Counted from the stretch's first letter, positions 26,021-34,865 are shown. The stretch is DNA of 47,232 bases from Chryseobacterium sp. Bi04 (GCF_918698085.1 NZ_CAKKLP010000021.1:1-47232); one strand, 5' to 3'. Program-made: numbers and translations. Notes: generated from the sequence alone by a model not told the origin.

Positions 26021-26051
26021 AAGCTTCAGGTTCTTATCTGAAGCTTTTTTG
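26021..26051 (+). terminator. Terminator of ribA
   Basis: 9-bp stem AAGCTTCAG/CTGAAGCTT (26021-26029, 26038-26046) followed by a T-run. Confidence 0.85.
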
Positions 26052-26183
26052 TTTTCTAATACATAACCTTGCTTTCATCACATGAGGCTCTGTACCTTTT
26101 TTGAAGTGCTTCTGCCAACAAAAAAGAAATAGTTATAGAATGGGCTTCATCCTATTACAGTTGATTCTCCTTTTATATAAATC

Positions 26184-26212
26184 AAAAGCCCCGGAATTTC
26201 TCCCGGAGCTTT
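26184..26212 (-). terminator. Terminator of the orphan lipoprotein gene
   Basis: On the minus strand, stem AAAGCTCCGG/CCGGGGCTTT with one G-U pair and a short T-tract, about 30 bp beyond the stop of the gene at 26244. The roughly 130 bp between this and the ribA terminator hold no recognisable gene. Confidence 0.7.
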
Positions 26213-26243
26213 CTTTAATTATAAAAAACTGAAAAGATATTTC

Positions 26244-26789
26244 TTAATTTACTCTTGTAGATGAAACATTAGAATCATTAAGATTGTAATATTTTACCAC
26301 TGCGTTATAATCGCTATAATCTACAGGTGGAGTAGCATTTGCTGATTTTAGATTATTACCTGAAACAGCAGGAACTAATACAATTCTGAATCTTTGATTA
26401 TTTAACCAGTCATTTTTCTCACCGGAAGTTGTACCATTGGTTAAGTCAAAATTTTCATTTTCTACTCTTACTTGTACATTCTGAGTATCGAAAACAAAAT
26501 TATATTCAAATACCCTGTTGGTAGGCATACCCGTTACATTATCTAAAACTACAGTCTTAGGAATCTGCTGCCATGCACCTCCGGCATCTCTATATACCAA
26601 CACGACATCCGTATTCTGAATAGCAATACCTTGTTTGAATGCAAAATTATTACTGCTGTTAAATGTACCTGTAACATCTTTTATCTGAGCATTGGCAGTA
26701 TTTTGTACGACAACATCATCTTTGTTATCACAGCTGTAAGACAAAAACCCAATTCCGGCTAGTAATATAAATGGAAGAATTTTTTTCAT
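26244..26789 (-). CDS. Hypothetical lipoprotein (181 aa)
   Basis: Signal peptide ends LSYSC, with Cys20 followed by Asp-Asn-Lys-Asp-Asp, an acidic patch after the cysteine of the kind linked to surface export of lipoproteins in some Bacteroidota. The mature part looks like a single beta-sandwich: alternating strands such as VVLVYRDAGGAWQQIPKTV and VFEYNFVFDTQNVQVRVEN, ending with a Tyr-rich YSDYNAVVKYYNL tail. I do not recognise a named family. It is divergent from the GH3 gene and has its own terminator. Confidence 0.75.
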   Translation of the reverse strand: MKKILPFILLAGIGFLSYSCDNKDDVVVQNTANAQIKDVTGTFNSSNNFAFKQGIAIQNTDVVLVYRDAGGAWQQIPKTVVLDNVTGMPTNRVFEYNFVFDTQNVQVRVENENFDLTNGTTSGEKNDWLNNQRFRIVLVPAVSGNNLKSANATPPVDYSDYNAVVKYYNLNDSNVSSTRVN

Positions 26790-26856
26790 TTCTATTTAAA
26801 GTTTAGTTATTATTTATATTGCGTATTCAAATCATATACCAAAAATTAAAAAAACA

Positions 26857-26888
26857 TTGTTTTCGTCGTTTTTTTAATTGTATTTTTG
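26857..26888 (+). promoter_or_regulatory. Promoter of the GH3-bshA operon
   Basis: TTG at 26857-26859, 21-bp spacer and TATTTTTG at 26881-26888. The predicted start site is about 14 nt before the ATG at 26906, and lies downstream of an earlier in-frame ATG-like extension, which supports the shorter protein start. Confidence 0.65.
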
Positions 26889-26905
26889 TTCTTATTCAAA
26901 AAGTC

Positions 26906-28618
26906 ATGAAGAAAATAGTATATACTTCACTCTTTATTGTAGCACTGATAAGCCCAAAGATGAATGCCCAGTATCAGCCTAAAAACGCATCTCCGGAAGA
27001 TTTGAAAAAGGCACAGCAATGGGTAGAAAAGACGTATAAAAATCTTTCTCAGGATGAAAAGCTGGGACAACTCTTTATTGTTGCATTATATACTAATAAA
27101 GGAGAGGATTATATCAATCAGGTAAGAAATATTGTTACAGCTGATAAAATAGGTGGTTTGATCTTAATGCAGGACGATGCAGCCAGAGAAATCAACCTTG
27201 TCAATGAGTTTCAGCAGAAGTCCAAAGTTCCGTTAATGATCGGAATGGATGCTGAGTGGGGACTGTTCCAAAGAATAGCAACTGCCCACAAATTCCCTTG
27301 GGCTATGACATTAGGAGCAATACAGGATAAGAATTTAATTTACCAGATGTCTGCAAAAATTGCAGAAGATTGCCACAGGATGGGTATTAACTGGGATTTT
27401 GCCCCGGTAGTGGATGTTAATACGAATCCAAACAATCCTATCATTGGTAACAGAAGCTTTGGATCAGAAGTCAATAATGTGATTGGATCTGCTCTATCCT
27501 ATTCTAATGGTCTTCAGGACAACAATATATTGGCTGCGATCAAACATTTCCCGGGACATGGAGATACCAATACAGATTCACACCTTGATCTTCCCGTTGT
27601 TTCTCATAACCTCAGCAGGCTTAATACTATAGAATTAGCACCATTCAAAGCGCTGATGGATAAAGGAATCGGTGGCGTGATGGTTGCTCATTTGTATGTT
27701 CCGAGTTTAGAATCAGGAAAAGGAATTCCTGCTTCTGTCTCTAAAAATATCATTACAGGTTTATTGAAAGACCAATTAGGCTATAAAGGATTAATCATCA
27801 CAGATGCCCTCAATATGGGTGCTGTAGCCAATAAATATAAACCGGGAGAACTGGATGCCATGGCCTTCAGCGCAGGAAATGACATTATGCTTTTCTCACA
27901 GGGCGTTTCTGAAGGTAAAAAACTGATTCAAAAAGCTATAGATAAAGGAGAAATCCCTCAATCCCGGGTGGAAGAAAGTGTAAAGAAGATTTTGCTTACA
28001 AAATATTTTTTAGGACTGACTCAATACACTCCCAAAAGTCCTGATAATATCAATGCTGATCTGAATAATGATTCTCACAAAACACTAGTTCAGAATTTAT
28101 ATTCCAATGCATTAACTTTATTAAAAGATGATCAAAAACTTCTTCCTGTCACCGGAAAACAAATTTATTATATTCCGCTGGAAGAAGCTCCTTACCAAAC
28201 TTTTGCCAATAGAATAGGATCGAATCTTATTATAAAAAAGGCAAGCGAAATCAATACAATTCCGGCAGGTTCTACTGTAGTTGTAGGTTTCCATAAGGAC
28301 AATTCTACGGCTTATAAGCCTTACAAAATATCGGCAGAATCAAAAAAAGTTCTTGCTGACCTCACAAAAAATCAACGTGTAATCCTCAATGTATTTGGAA
28401 GTGCTTATGCTTTAAAAGACATTGATATTTCAAAGGTATCTACGGTTCTTGTTTCTTATGAAAACAATGATGATTCTATGAATACAGCAGCCGATGCTTT
28501 GAACGGAAAAACAAAAATATGGGGAAGACTTCCTGTACTGGTCAATGACCAATTAAAACCAGGAATGGGTATAGATCTTAACCCTACTTTATCTTTAACA
28601 ACATCAAAACAACAATAA
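26906..28618 (+). CDS. Exported GH3 glycosidase, beta-N-acetylhexosaminidase (NagZ-type)
   Basis: 570 residues. I start at 26906 (MKKIVYTSLF) because it gives a signal peptide (cleavage near MNAQY) and lies just below a strong promoter; the frame is open 87 bp further up. The NagZ hallmark KHFPGHGDTNTDSH is at 213-226 (Asp224/His226 being the catalytic dyad loop) and the nucleophile is Asp300 in IITDALNMGAV. A C-terminal alpha/beta domain (about 390-560) follows, absent from E. coli NagZ. It should remove GlcNAc from murein fragments or other glycans in the periplasm. Only 4 bp separate it from bshA. Confidence 0.9.
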   Translation: MKKIVYTSLFIVALISPKMNAQYQPKNASPEDLKKAQQWVEKTYKNLSQDEKLGQLFIVALYTNKGEDYINQVRNIVTADKIGGLILMQDDAAREINLVNEFQQKSKVPLMIGMDAEWGLFQRIATAHKFPWAMTLGAIQDKNLIYQMSAKIAEDCHRMGINWDFAPVVDVNTNPNNPIIGNRSFGSEVNNVIGSALSYSNGLQDNNILAAIKHFPGHGDTNTDSHLDLPVVSHNLSRLNTIELAPFKALMDKGIGGVMVAHLYVPSLESGKGIPASVSKNIITGLLKDQLGYKGLIITDALNMGAVANKYKPGELDAMAFSAGNDIMLFSQGVSEGKKLIQKAIDKGEIPQSRVEESVKKILLTKYFLGLTQYTPKSPDNINADLNNDSHKTLVQNLYSNALTLLKDDQKLLPVTGKQIYYIPLEEAPYQTFANRIGSNLIIKKASEINTIPAGSTVVVGFHKDNSTAYKPYKISAESKKVLADLTKNQRVILNVFGSAYALKDIDISKVSTVLVSYENNDDSMNTAADALNGKTKIWGRLPVLVNDQLKPGMGIDLNPTLSLTTSKQQ

Positions 28619-28622
28619 TCCA

Positions 28623-29771
28623 ATGAAAATAGGCATACTTTGCTATCCAACATATGGTGGAAGCGGAATTGTAGCAACAGAGCTGGGAATGTCACTTGCC
28701 AATAAAGGCTATGAAGTACATTTTATCAGTTCTGCACTTCCTGCAAGATTAGATATTACCAATCCCAATATTTTCTTTCATAGGGTAAATGTTCAAACCT
28801 ATCCCCTTTTCCAATATCAGCCTTATGATATTGCGTTAAGCTCTATGATCTACCGGGTTGTCAATCTTTATAAGCTCGACTTGCTTCACGCTCATTATGC
28901 TATTCCTTATGCCTATGCAGCTTTTACCGCTAAGCAAATGCTTCGTGAGGATAATAATGATATTCCATTGGTAACAACCCTTCACGGAACAGATATAACC
29001 CTTGTGGGCCAGCATCCGAGTTATAAACATGCTGTAGAGTTTTCGATCAATCAATCCGATGCTATTACCTCAGTTTCCGAAAGTCTGAAAAAGGATACCC
29101 TTCAGTTTTTTAATATTAAAAAGGAAATACAGGTTATTACCAATTTCATTGATAATTCTGAATTCGATGACTGTTCGGAATGCCAAAGAACACAGTTTGC
29201 AAATCCGGATGAAAAAATACTGATCCATGTCTCAAACCTACGTCCGGTAAAACGTGTAGAAGAGGTACTTCAGATTTTTAAAAACGTAAATAAAAAGGTA
29301 AAGTCAAAACTGATCATCATTGGAGAAGGTCCTGATATGGAAAAAGTAAACCAATTCCTGGAAGAAAATCCCGATCTTATCTCCAAAATACGTCTTTTAG
29401 GTAAAGTAAATGATCTTTATAAAATATTACAGCTTTCAGATGTATTTTTACTTCCTTCGGAGCAGGAAAGCTTTGGTTTGGCAGCTCTTGAAGCGATGGC
29501 AGCCTATACACCTGTCATCAGCTCCAATGCAGGTGGAATTCCTGAAGTAAATATTCAGGGTGAAACCGGTTATTTAGCAGAAATCGGAAATGTGGAAGCT
29601 ATGAGCAACTATACGATCAAATTATTGAGTAACGACGATCTTTTATCTCAAATGAAGGAAAATGCGAAAGAACAGGCTATAAAATTCGATTTGAAAAACA
29701 TTCTTCCTATATATGAAGAAATGTACAGAACAACCATAGAAAATTTTAAGAAAGAGCTAACGAAAGTATAG
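28623..29771 (+). CDS. bshA: N-acetyl-alpha-D-glucosaminyl L-malate synthase (bacillithiol)
   Basis: 382-residue GT4 glycosyltransferase that joins UDP-GlcNAc to L-malate, first step of bacillithiol synthesis. Recognised from MKIGILCYPTYGGSGIVATELG, the HAHYAIPYA block, TTLHGTDITLVGQHPSY, SNLRPVKRVEEVL and the nucleotide-sugar motif ESFGLAALEAMA. Length and motif order match BshA. It follows a secreted GH3 glucosaminidase by 4 bp. BshB and BshC are not in the window. Confidence 0.93.
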   Translation: MKIGILCYPTYGGSGIVATELGMSLANKGYEVHFISSALPARLDITNPNIFFHRVNVQTYPLFQYQPYDIALSSMIYRVVNLYKLDLLHAHYAIPYAYAAFTAKQMLREDNNDIPLVTTLHGTDITLVGQHPSYKHAVEFSINQSDAITSVSESLKKDTLQFFNIKKEIQVITNFIDNSEFDDCSECQRTQFANPDEKILIHVSNLRPVKRVEEVLQIFKNVNKKVKSKLIIIGEGPDMEKVNQFLEENPDLISKIRLLGKVNDLYKILQLSDVFLLPSEQESFGLAALEAMAAYTPVISSNAGGIPEVNIQGETGYLAEIGNVEAMSNYTIKLLSNDDLLSQMKENAKEQAIKFDLKNILPIYEEMYRTTIENFKKELTKV

Positions 29772-29803
29772 TTTTTTTATAAGATTATGATATCAATAGA
29801 ATT

Positions 29804-29832
29804 AAGACTCAGATGTTTATCTGGGTCTTTTA
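29804..29832 (+). terminator. Terminator of the GH3-bshA operon
   Basis: 11-bp stem AAGACTCAGAT/ATCTGGGTCTT (29804-29814, 29819-29829) with one G-U pair, followed by TTT. Confidence 0.8.
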
Positions 29833-29962
29833 CTTTTATGATTTCTTCATCAACTTTAAAATCCCCTGAATATTCTTTTGTAGATATATCAGAATTTTAA
29901 AAAAAAAGATCACAAAACACGATTAGAAATTTAAAATTTCATTCAATAAATTTTATTAATAT

Positions 29963-29997
29963 AACAAATTTCTCTAAACAGAGAAATTTGTTTTTTT
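29963..29997 (+). terminator. Second long perfect hairpin with T-run, upstream of the next gene
   Basis: Perfect stem of 13 bp AACAAATTTCTCT/AGAGAAATTTGTT (29963-29975, 29980-29992), loop AAAC, followed by TTTTT. It lies 130 bp beyond the bshA terminator and only about 20 bp above the -7 box of the next gene, so it may insulate that gene from read-through. Confidence 0.75.
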
Positions 29998-30013
29998 GTA
30001 TTCAAATAAATTT

Positions 30014-30021
30014 TACATTTG
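30014..30021 (+). promoter_or_regulatory. -7 box TACATTTG of the phosphodiesterase-like gene
   Basis: Exact TAnnTTTG match. TTTG words occur 15 and 23 bp upstream, neither at ideal spacing. Leader of about 48 nt. Confidence 0.4.
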
Positions 30022-30072
30022 AGAGTGTAGTTAAAAACATTTTAATTGTTTTTACTTGTTTAAAAAAAATCA

Positions 30073-31122
30073 ATGATGAAAAAAAGAACTGTTTTAATTA
30101 CTTTAAAAAATATAATAATCAGCTTCATTTTTATGAGCTTTATACCTTCCTGCAGCCAAACAGGAGAAACTGAAAATTCTAACATTAATTTCAGTTTCAG
30201 TGTGATGCAGTTCAATGTATGGCAGGAAGGGACACAAGTGCCCGGAGGCTTTGATGCAATTGTCAATGAGATTGCGGCTCATAATCCTGATTTTGTTACA
30301 ATGTCAGAGGTGAGAAACTATAATAATACCCTTTTTTACAAAAGAATACTGCAGGCATTAGACGAAAAGGGAGTAAAATATTATTCCTTTTCAAGTTATG
30401 ACACTGCTATTCTAAGCAAATACCCTATAAAAGAGTTCAGTAAGGACAATGCCATTCACAGCATGCATAAATTGGTTACTGAAATTAAAGGACAGGAAAT
30501 CGCTGTGTATTCCGCTCATCTGGATTATACCCATTATGCAGTTTATCTGCCTCGCGGATATGATGGAAACAACTTTAACAAGCTTCCAGCACCTATTACA
30601 GATCTCACTCAAATCATGAATATGGATCTTAGCTCTACTAGGCAGGTGGCTATAAAAGCATTTCTTGAAGCAGCAAAAGAGGATATTGCAAAGAAAAGAA
30701 TCATCATATTAGGAGGAGATTTTAATGAAGCTTCTCATTTGGATTGGACAGAATCAACTAAAAACCTTTACGACCACAGAGGTATTGTAGCTCCCTGGAA
30801 TTCATCAACCACATTATACAAAAATGGCTTTAGAGATAGCTACAGAGAAGTGTATCCTGATGAACTTCAATATCCGGGATTTACGTGGCCTGCACAGAAC
30901 AGTTGGGCTCTAGATGCAGATGAACGAGACAGGATAGATTTCGTCTATTATTATGCTGATCGTAGAATTTCAGTTGATAAAAGCGCTATTCTGGGTCCAG
31001 ATACAAGCATTGTTAAAGGACAGAAAGTTAAAGAAACGGAACATGATATTTTCTTAGCACCACAGAACAATTGGCCGACAGATCATAAAGCCGTTATAAG
31101 TACCTTCAGTGTTAAGAAGTAA
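30073..31122 (+). CDS. Endonuclease/exonuclease/phosphatase-family lipoprotein (349 aa)
   Basis: Second DNase I-fold protein of the window. The signal region ends FIPSC, giving a probable lipidated cysteine near residue 27. Motifs: MQFNVWQEG, VTMSEVRNY (metal Glu), YSAHLDYTHYA, LGGDFNEASHLDW, DRIDFVYYY and the terminal TDHKAV. The insert between 140 and 170 (LPRGYDGNNFNKLPAP) and the later PEDLQYPGFTWPAQNSW-like stretch are longer than in the gene at 10637. Probably a surface or periplasmic phosphodiesterase; nucleic acid, phospholipid headgroup and inositol phosphate substrates are all possible. Confidence 0.82.
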   Translation: MMKKRTVLITLKNIIISFIFMSFIPSCSQTGETENSNINFSFSVMQFNVWQEGTQVPGGFDAIVNEIAAHNPDFVTMSEVRNYNNTLFYKRILQALDEKGVKYYSFSSYDTAILSKYPIKEFSKDNAIHSMHKLVTEIKGQEIAVYSAHLDYTHYAVYLPRGYDGNNFNKLPAPITDLTQIMNMDLSSTRQVAIKAFLEAAKEDIAKKRIIILGGDFNEASHLDWTESTKNLYDHRGIVAPWNSSTTLYKNGFRDSYREVYPDELQYPGFTWPAQNSWALDADERDRIDFVYYYADRRISVDKSAILGPDTSIVKGQKVKETEHDIFLAPQNNWPTDHKAVISTFSVKK

Positions 31123-31162
31123 AAAAACATAAATGACCAACCTAGCCTAGTGCTATTAATTA

Positions 31163-32425
31163 ATGACAGAAAAACTACTTCAATATCTTTGGAACTATAA
31201 GGTTTTCAATAATTTTGACTTCAAGGATATTGAAGGGAATTCCGTTGAAATCATCAATTTTGGAAAGTGGAATAAAGATGCAGGTCCCGATTTTCTGGAT
31301 GCCAAAATCAAGACTAATGGCTTGGTTATAGCCGGGAATATAGAACTTCACGTCCGCTCATCTGACTGGATTTTCCACAACCACTCTCCAGATCCCAATT
31401 ACCAGAATATCATACTTCATGTTGTTTTCCAGCATGACCTGGAAATCAGTGAACATACTGACAAAAACGTACCTACCTTAGAGCTGAGCAGCTATATTGA
31501 TGAAAATATAATAGGTAAGTATGAAAAATTCATTGATGGCAACCAGTTCATAGCCTGTGAAAAAATTTTTGACCGCAACAAGATCCCTGTTCATTTTCAC
31601 GAAGGAAATATTCTGAAAAAACTGGACGAAAAATCCCTTGAGCTTGAGCATAACTTATCACACTACAAGAATAATTTCGAAGCTGTTTTATTCCACAGCC
31701 TTGCCTATTCTTTTGGGTTAAAAGTGAATGCTTATATTTTCAGACAAATTGCAGAAAGTATTGATTTCAGTATCATTAATAAAATCCGGCAGAATCATTT
31801 GCAGCTTGAAGCTTTATTCTTCGGAGTTTCGGGATGGCTTGATGTTCCTTTGGACGGACAGATGAAAATATGGAAAAGAGAATTTGATTTTCTTACAGCC
31901 AAGTTTATGCTATCCGATGTAAAACTACATCCCAAGTTTTTAAGATTAAGACCTCCTAACTTTCCAACAATCCGACTTTCTCAATTGGCTGATCTTTACA
32001 ACAGACACCAGAATTTATTTTCAAAAATAATCAGTATTAAAAATCCTGATCAGCTTTATGAGATTTTTCAGCCTGTAAAAGCTTCGGAATATTGGGACTG
32101 TCATTTCAATTTTGGAACCATTTCAAAACCTACTCCAAAAATGTTGAGTAAGGATTTTATTGATCTCCTTATTTTAAATACTGTACTTCCGGTAAAATAT
32201 GCTTACCACAGGTATCATAATGAAGAAATAGCCGATGAAATTCTGGGATTCTACAGTCATATTACGGCAGAGAAAAATTCCGTGATAACGGGATGGAAAA
32301 ATCTGGGTCTCCATATAAAAAATGCTTTGGAAAGCCAGAGCCTGATTTATCACTACAAACATCTATGCGAAGAAAAAAATTGCTTAAATTGCAGTATTGG
32401 ATTTAAACTACTAAAAGAATCTTGA
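31163..32425 (+). CDS. DUF2851 family protein
   Basis: 420-residue cytoplasmic protein of DUF2851, recognised from EKLLQYLWNYKVF at the start, WNKDAGPDFLDAKI, GNIELHVRSSDW and NIILHVVFQHD. The conserved Asp, Glu and His residues in the N-terminal domain (DAGPDFLDAKI ... GNIELH) recall PD-(D/E)XK-type nuclease cores, but this is an inference. The C-terminus has a compact HLCEEKNCLNCS cysteine cluster that could bind metal. It starts a three-gene operon with a PspC-domain protein (1 bp gap) and a GNAT acetyltransferase (2 bp gap). Confidence 0.82.
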   Translation: MTEKLLQYLWNYKVFNNFDFKDIEGNSVEIINFGKWNKDAGPDFLDAKIKTNGLVIAGNIELHVRSSDWIFHNHSPDPNYQNIILHVVFQHDLEISEHTDKNVPTLELSSYIDENIIGKYEKFIDGNQFIACEKIFDRNKIPVHFHEGNILKKLDEKSLELEHNLSHYKNNFEAVLFHSLAYSFGLKVNAYIFRQIAESIDFSIINKIRQNHLQLEALFFGVSGWLDVPLDGQMKIWKREFDFLTAKFMLSDVKLHPKFLRLRPPNFPTIRLSQLADLYNRHQNLFSKIISIKNPDQLYEIFQPVKASEYWDCHFNFGTISKPTPKMLSKDFIDLLILNTVLPVKYAYHRYHNEEIADEILGFYSHITAEKNSVITGWKNLGLHIKNALESQSLIYHYKHLCEEKNCLNCSIGFKLLKES

Positions 32426-32426
32426 A

Positions 32427-32648
32427 ATGCTGAGTAATATTCGTCATAAAATGGAGAGAGAATGGTTTGGTGTTCTTACAAGAACGGGCGCTAAACTGGG
32501 AATACCTGTATCTAAATTAAGGGTTTTCTTCATCTACTCTACTTTTGCTACCGCCGGATTTTTCTTCCTTATTTATTTGGGATTGGCATTTACTTTGTGG
32601 ATTAAAGATATTTTTATTACAAGAAGACCAAGCGTTTTTGATTTATAA
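32427..32648 (+). CDS. PspC-domain membrane protein
   Basis: 73-residue protein with a PspC-like arrangement: amphipathic N-terminus, a turn (VSKLRVFFIYS), one transmembrane segment (about 37-58) and a short basic tail. PspC proteins take part in phage-shock-type membrane stress responses in enterobacteria, but small stand-alone PspC proteins in Bacteroidota are uncharacterised. Begins 1 bp after the DUF2851 stop, so coupling is likely. Confidence 0.75.
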   Translation: MLSNIRHKMEREWFGVLTRTGAKLGIPVSKLRVFFIYSTFATAGFFFLIYLGLAFTLWIKDIFITRRPSVFDL

Positions 32649-32650
32649 TT

Positions 32651-33163
32651 ATGGAATTTTTACCGATTATTAATGCTGAGGATGATAGAGTTCAGGAAAT
32701 CTATAATTCTTATACCAGTACGTTTCCTGTAGACGAACAAAGAGATAGAGAACAGTTTCTGGATCTATTTTCAAACCCACAGACAAAAATAATGTCTGTT
32801 TTTCACGAATCTGAAGCCATTGGCTATCTCATCTTATGGAAAATGAGCTCTTTTGTTTTCGTAGAACATTTTGAAGTTTTTGAAACGTTCAGAAGTAAAA
32901 AACTGGGTTCTCATATTATAGAACATCTATTGGAGACATACCCTAAAATCATTCTGGAAATTGAACCTGCGGATTTAAGTGAGGATGCCCAGCGCCGTTA
33001 TTCTTTCTATCAACGAAACAGTTTCAGCCTGATTGATAACAGCCACATACAGCCCAGCTATGGTGAAGGGAAACAGTCTTTACATCTATGGCTGCTTGCC
33101 AACTATGCTCCGGAGAATGTAGACGAGTTGAAAAATGAAATTTGTGATATTGTATATCCTTAA
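32651..33163 (+). CDS. GNAT-family N-acetyltransferase
   Basis: 170 residues with the GNAT fold: a beta-strand VFVEHFEVFETFRSKKLGSHII in which R/Q-x-x-G-x-G/A reads RSKKLGS (acetyl-CoA pyrophosphate loop), then LEIEPADLSEDAQRRYSFYQRNSF, the usual motif B tail. Target unknown. Last gene of the DUF2851 operon, followed by a strong terminator at 33170. Confidence 0.8.
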   Translation: MEFLPIINAEDDRVQEIYNSYTSTFPVDEQRDREQFLDLFSNPQTKIMSVFHESEAIGYLILWKMSSFVFVEHFEVFETFRSKKLGSHIIEHLLETYPKIILEIEPADLSEDAQRRYSFYQRNSFSLIDNSHIQPSYGEGKQSLHLWLLANYAPENVDELKNEICDIVYP

Positions 33164-33169
33164 CATATA

Positions 33170-33200
33170 AAACGCCGGAATATTTCCGGCGTTTATTTTT
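33170..33200. terminator. Bidirectional terminator between the GNAT and SIMPL genes
   Basis: Perfect 11-bp GC-rich stem AAACGCCGGAA/TTCCGGCGTTT (33170-33180, 33184-33194), loop TAT, with T-rich flanks on both sides of a convergent pair. Confidence 0.9.
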
Positions 33201-33244
33201 ATATTGATTATAGACTGCTAAAAGGATTCCCGCAACTGATGTTT

Positions 33245-33979
33245 CTAATTCACCTGATATTCCAGTTTTATGGTAATACTGGCTTCTTTATCTTTGGAAG
33301 AAGTATTGAAAGTTCCGCCATATGAATAATCTTCATTGGAATTGGGAGCTGTGATCTGAATAACTCCCATTGTTGCTTTCTTAAGGCTCCCCAGACTGCT
33401 GCCGGAGTTCTCGGCAATTTTTTCGGCCCGTTCTTTAGCATCTTTTGTTGCACTGGCAATCATTTCCTGCTTTACAGTAGCTAACTTGGTGTAAAAATAA
33501 GAAGGTGAAGAAGAGGTAAATTCAATTCCACGATTGATAATTTCGGTAATATTTCTGGAAAGGTTTTCAATTTTTGCTACTTCCTTACTTTCAATAGAAA
33601 CCTTTTGAGTCAGGTTATAACCCGAAAACTCGCCTTGTACATAATTGCCATTGGAGTCATTATAACTTCTAAACTGCTTCTGAATATCTACCGATGAAAA
33701 TACAATTTCAGCCTGTTTAATTCCTTTTGAAAGAAGATAATCATTGATCACCTTTCTATCCAGAGCCAATTCATCATACGCTGATTTAAGATCCATATTG
33801 TTTTTGGAAAAACTTCCGGACCAGGTAATAAGATCGGAAACAAACTGTTTTGTTCCCAACCCTGTAACCGAGATTGTATTTTCAGATCTATTTCTATTTT
33901 TGATGGCATTTCCTAAAAAGCCAAGCCCTATTACAAAACCTAAAGCCCCTATTGCTACTGCAATATTATTTTTATTCAT
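33245..33979 (-). CDS. SIMPL-domain (DUF541) protein
   Basis: 244-residue exported or membrane-anchored protein. Residues 7-26 form a hydrophobic anchor or uncleaved signal, and the rest is the SIMPL/DUF541 domain: ENTISVTGLGTKQFVSDLITW, repeated KxxxKxxAExIAENSGSSLG pattern near the C-terminus and a final beta-strand ASITIKLEYQV. SIMPL proteins are periplasmic or outer-membrane associated with no settled function. It appears monocistronic. Confidence 0.82.
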   Translation of the reverse strand: MNKNNIAVAIGALGFVIGLGFLGNAIKNRNRSENTISVTGLGTKQFVSDLITWSGSFSKNNMDLKSAYDELALDRKVINDYLLSKGIKQAEIVFSSVDIQKQFRSYNDSNGNYVQGEFSGYNLTQKVSIESKEVAKIENLSRNITEIINRGIEFTSSSPSYFYTKLATVKQEMIASATKDAKERAEKIAENSGSSLGSLKKATMGVIQITAPNSNEDYSYGGTFNTSSKDKEASITIKLEYQVN

Positions 33980-34055
33980 AAGATTTGTGGATTTGATTTA
34001 TTTTATATCAGTAATGCATCAATTTCCATTCCAATATTTTAAGATTTTGTTAACA

Positions 34056-34865
34056 CTATTTCCCATTCTTCTTTAGCCTCTCAACATACAAAGGAATAGT
34101 TTCTTCCAGCCTCAGCAGAACTCCCGATAGATTTTTCGCTTTTACATAGGTACGCACCTGAGGTTTGGCAACGAATGAGAATTCTATAAATTCAGATATT
34201 CTATCTTCCGGAATTCCGGCTTTTGTAAAATAGTCATTTTCCACTCTATCTCTAATCCAGGCAATGTGCTCCTGTAAATCGTCATATCTGTACAGTCTTT
34301 TTTGCTTTCGTGCTTTGCCACTTATCAGATCATAAGCTCCCTGAACATTCAGGTTTCCTAAAAGTATAGGCAGCAGAACCTGCTTCACTTCTGCCGGCTT
34401 TTCCCTCATTTTTCCAACAGGCTGTGGTAAACCTACTGCATCCCGAACTATTTCCCCTTTGTCTACTTTAGCAACAATTCTGGAATCCTGCTCAAGATCA
34501 CCCGTCAGTCTTTTTACAATCTTTACTTCTTCTATTTCTTTGGGAATCTGAAAAAACCGTATTAGCAACTGAAAATTGACTCCATCCGTGAGAACTCTTT
34601 TAGACTGTCTTCTGAAGCCTTCTTTTACAAATCTGAGTTCATCATTCGAAGATGCTTCAATAGAAAACATTCCCAATGAATTGGAATATACTTTTTTATC
34701 GGTAGACATATTGATAATCGTTACTCCGCTTACATCTTCATTACTGTCATCAACAATTTTTCCTGTTATCATTTGTTGGGAAAACAGAGCATTACACAGG
34801 AAAAGAAACAAAAGAAAAACTCTTTTCCTCCAAAAAATATTTATAGTCTCAAAAGTATTAGCCAA
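34056..34865 (-). CDS. Exported protein with carboxypeptidase-like regulatory domain, third of a tandem trio
   Basis: 269 residues if begun at TTG 34865, the only NTG start between the upstream stop and the signal peptide (RKRVFLLFLFLCNALFSQ). The mature protein opens with a carboxypeptidase D-type regulatory beta-sandwich (MITGKIVDDSNEDVSGVTI, then NDELRFVKEGFRRQSKR), a conserved QIPKEIEEVKI linker, TGDLEQDSRI, and an alpha-helical C-terminal half ending LYVERLKKNGK. It is homologous to the next two genes upstream. Function unknown. A possible internal promoter (34850-34857) overlaps the first codons, so the true start may lie further in. Confidence 0.72.
   Translation of the reverse strand: MANTFETINIFWRKRVFLLFLFLCNALFSQQMITGKIVDDSNEDVSGVTIINMSTDKKVYSNSLGMFSIEASSNDELRFVKEGFRRQSKRVLTDGVNFQLLIRFFQIPKEIEEVKIVKRLTGDLEQDSRIVAKVDKGEIVRDAVGLPQPVGKMREKPAEVKQVLLPILLGNLNVQGAYDLISGKARKQKRLYRYDDLQEHIAWIRDRVENDYFTKAGIPEDRISEFIEFSFVAKPQVRTYVKAKNLSGVLLRLEETIPLYVERLKKNGK
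34850..34857 (-). promoter_or_regulatory. Possible internal -7 box (TACTTTTG) inside the start of the third trio gene
   Basis: Exact TAnnTTTG match on the minus strand, 8 bp inside the TTG start. If used, transcription would begin below the TTG, forcing a downstream, non-NTG or unrecognised start. Uncertain. Confidence 0.25.

Noticed and set aside
26052..26183. Possible small gene, degraded element or RNA between two terminators
   Set aside because: No start-to-stop frame with plausible composition, no tRNA-like cloverleaf and no promoter box recognised.
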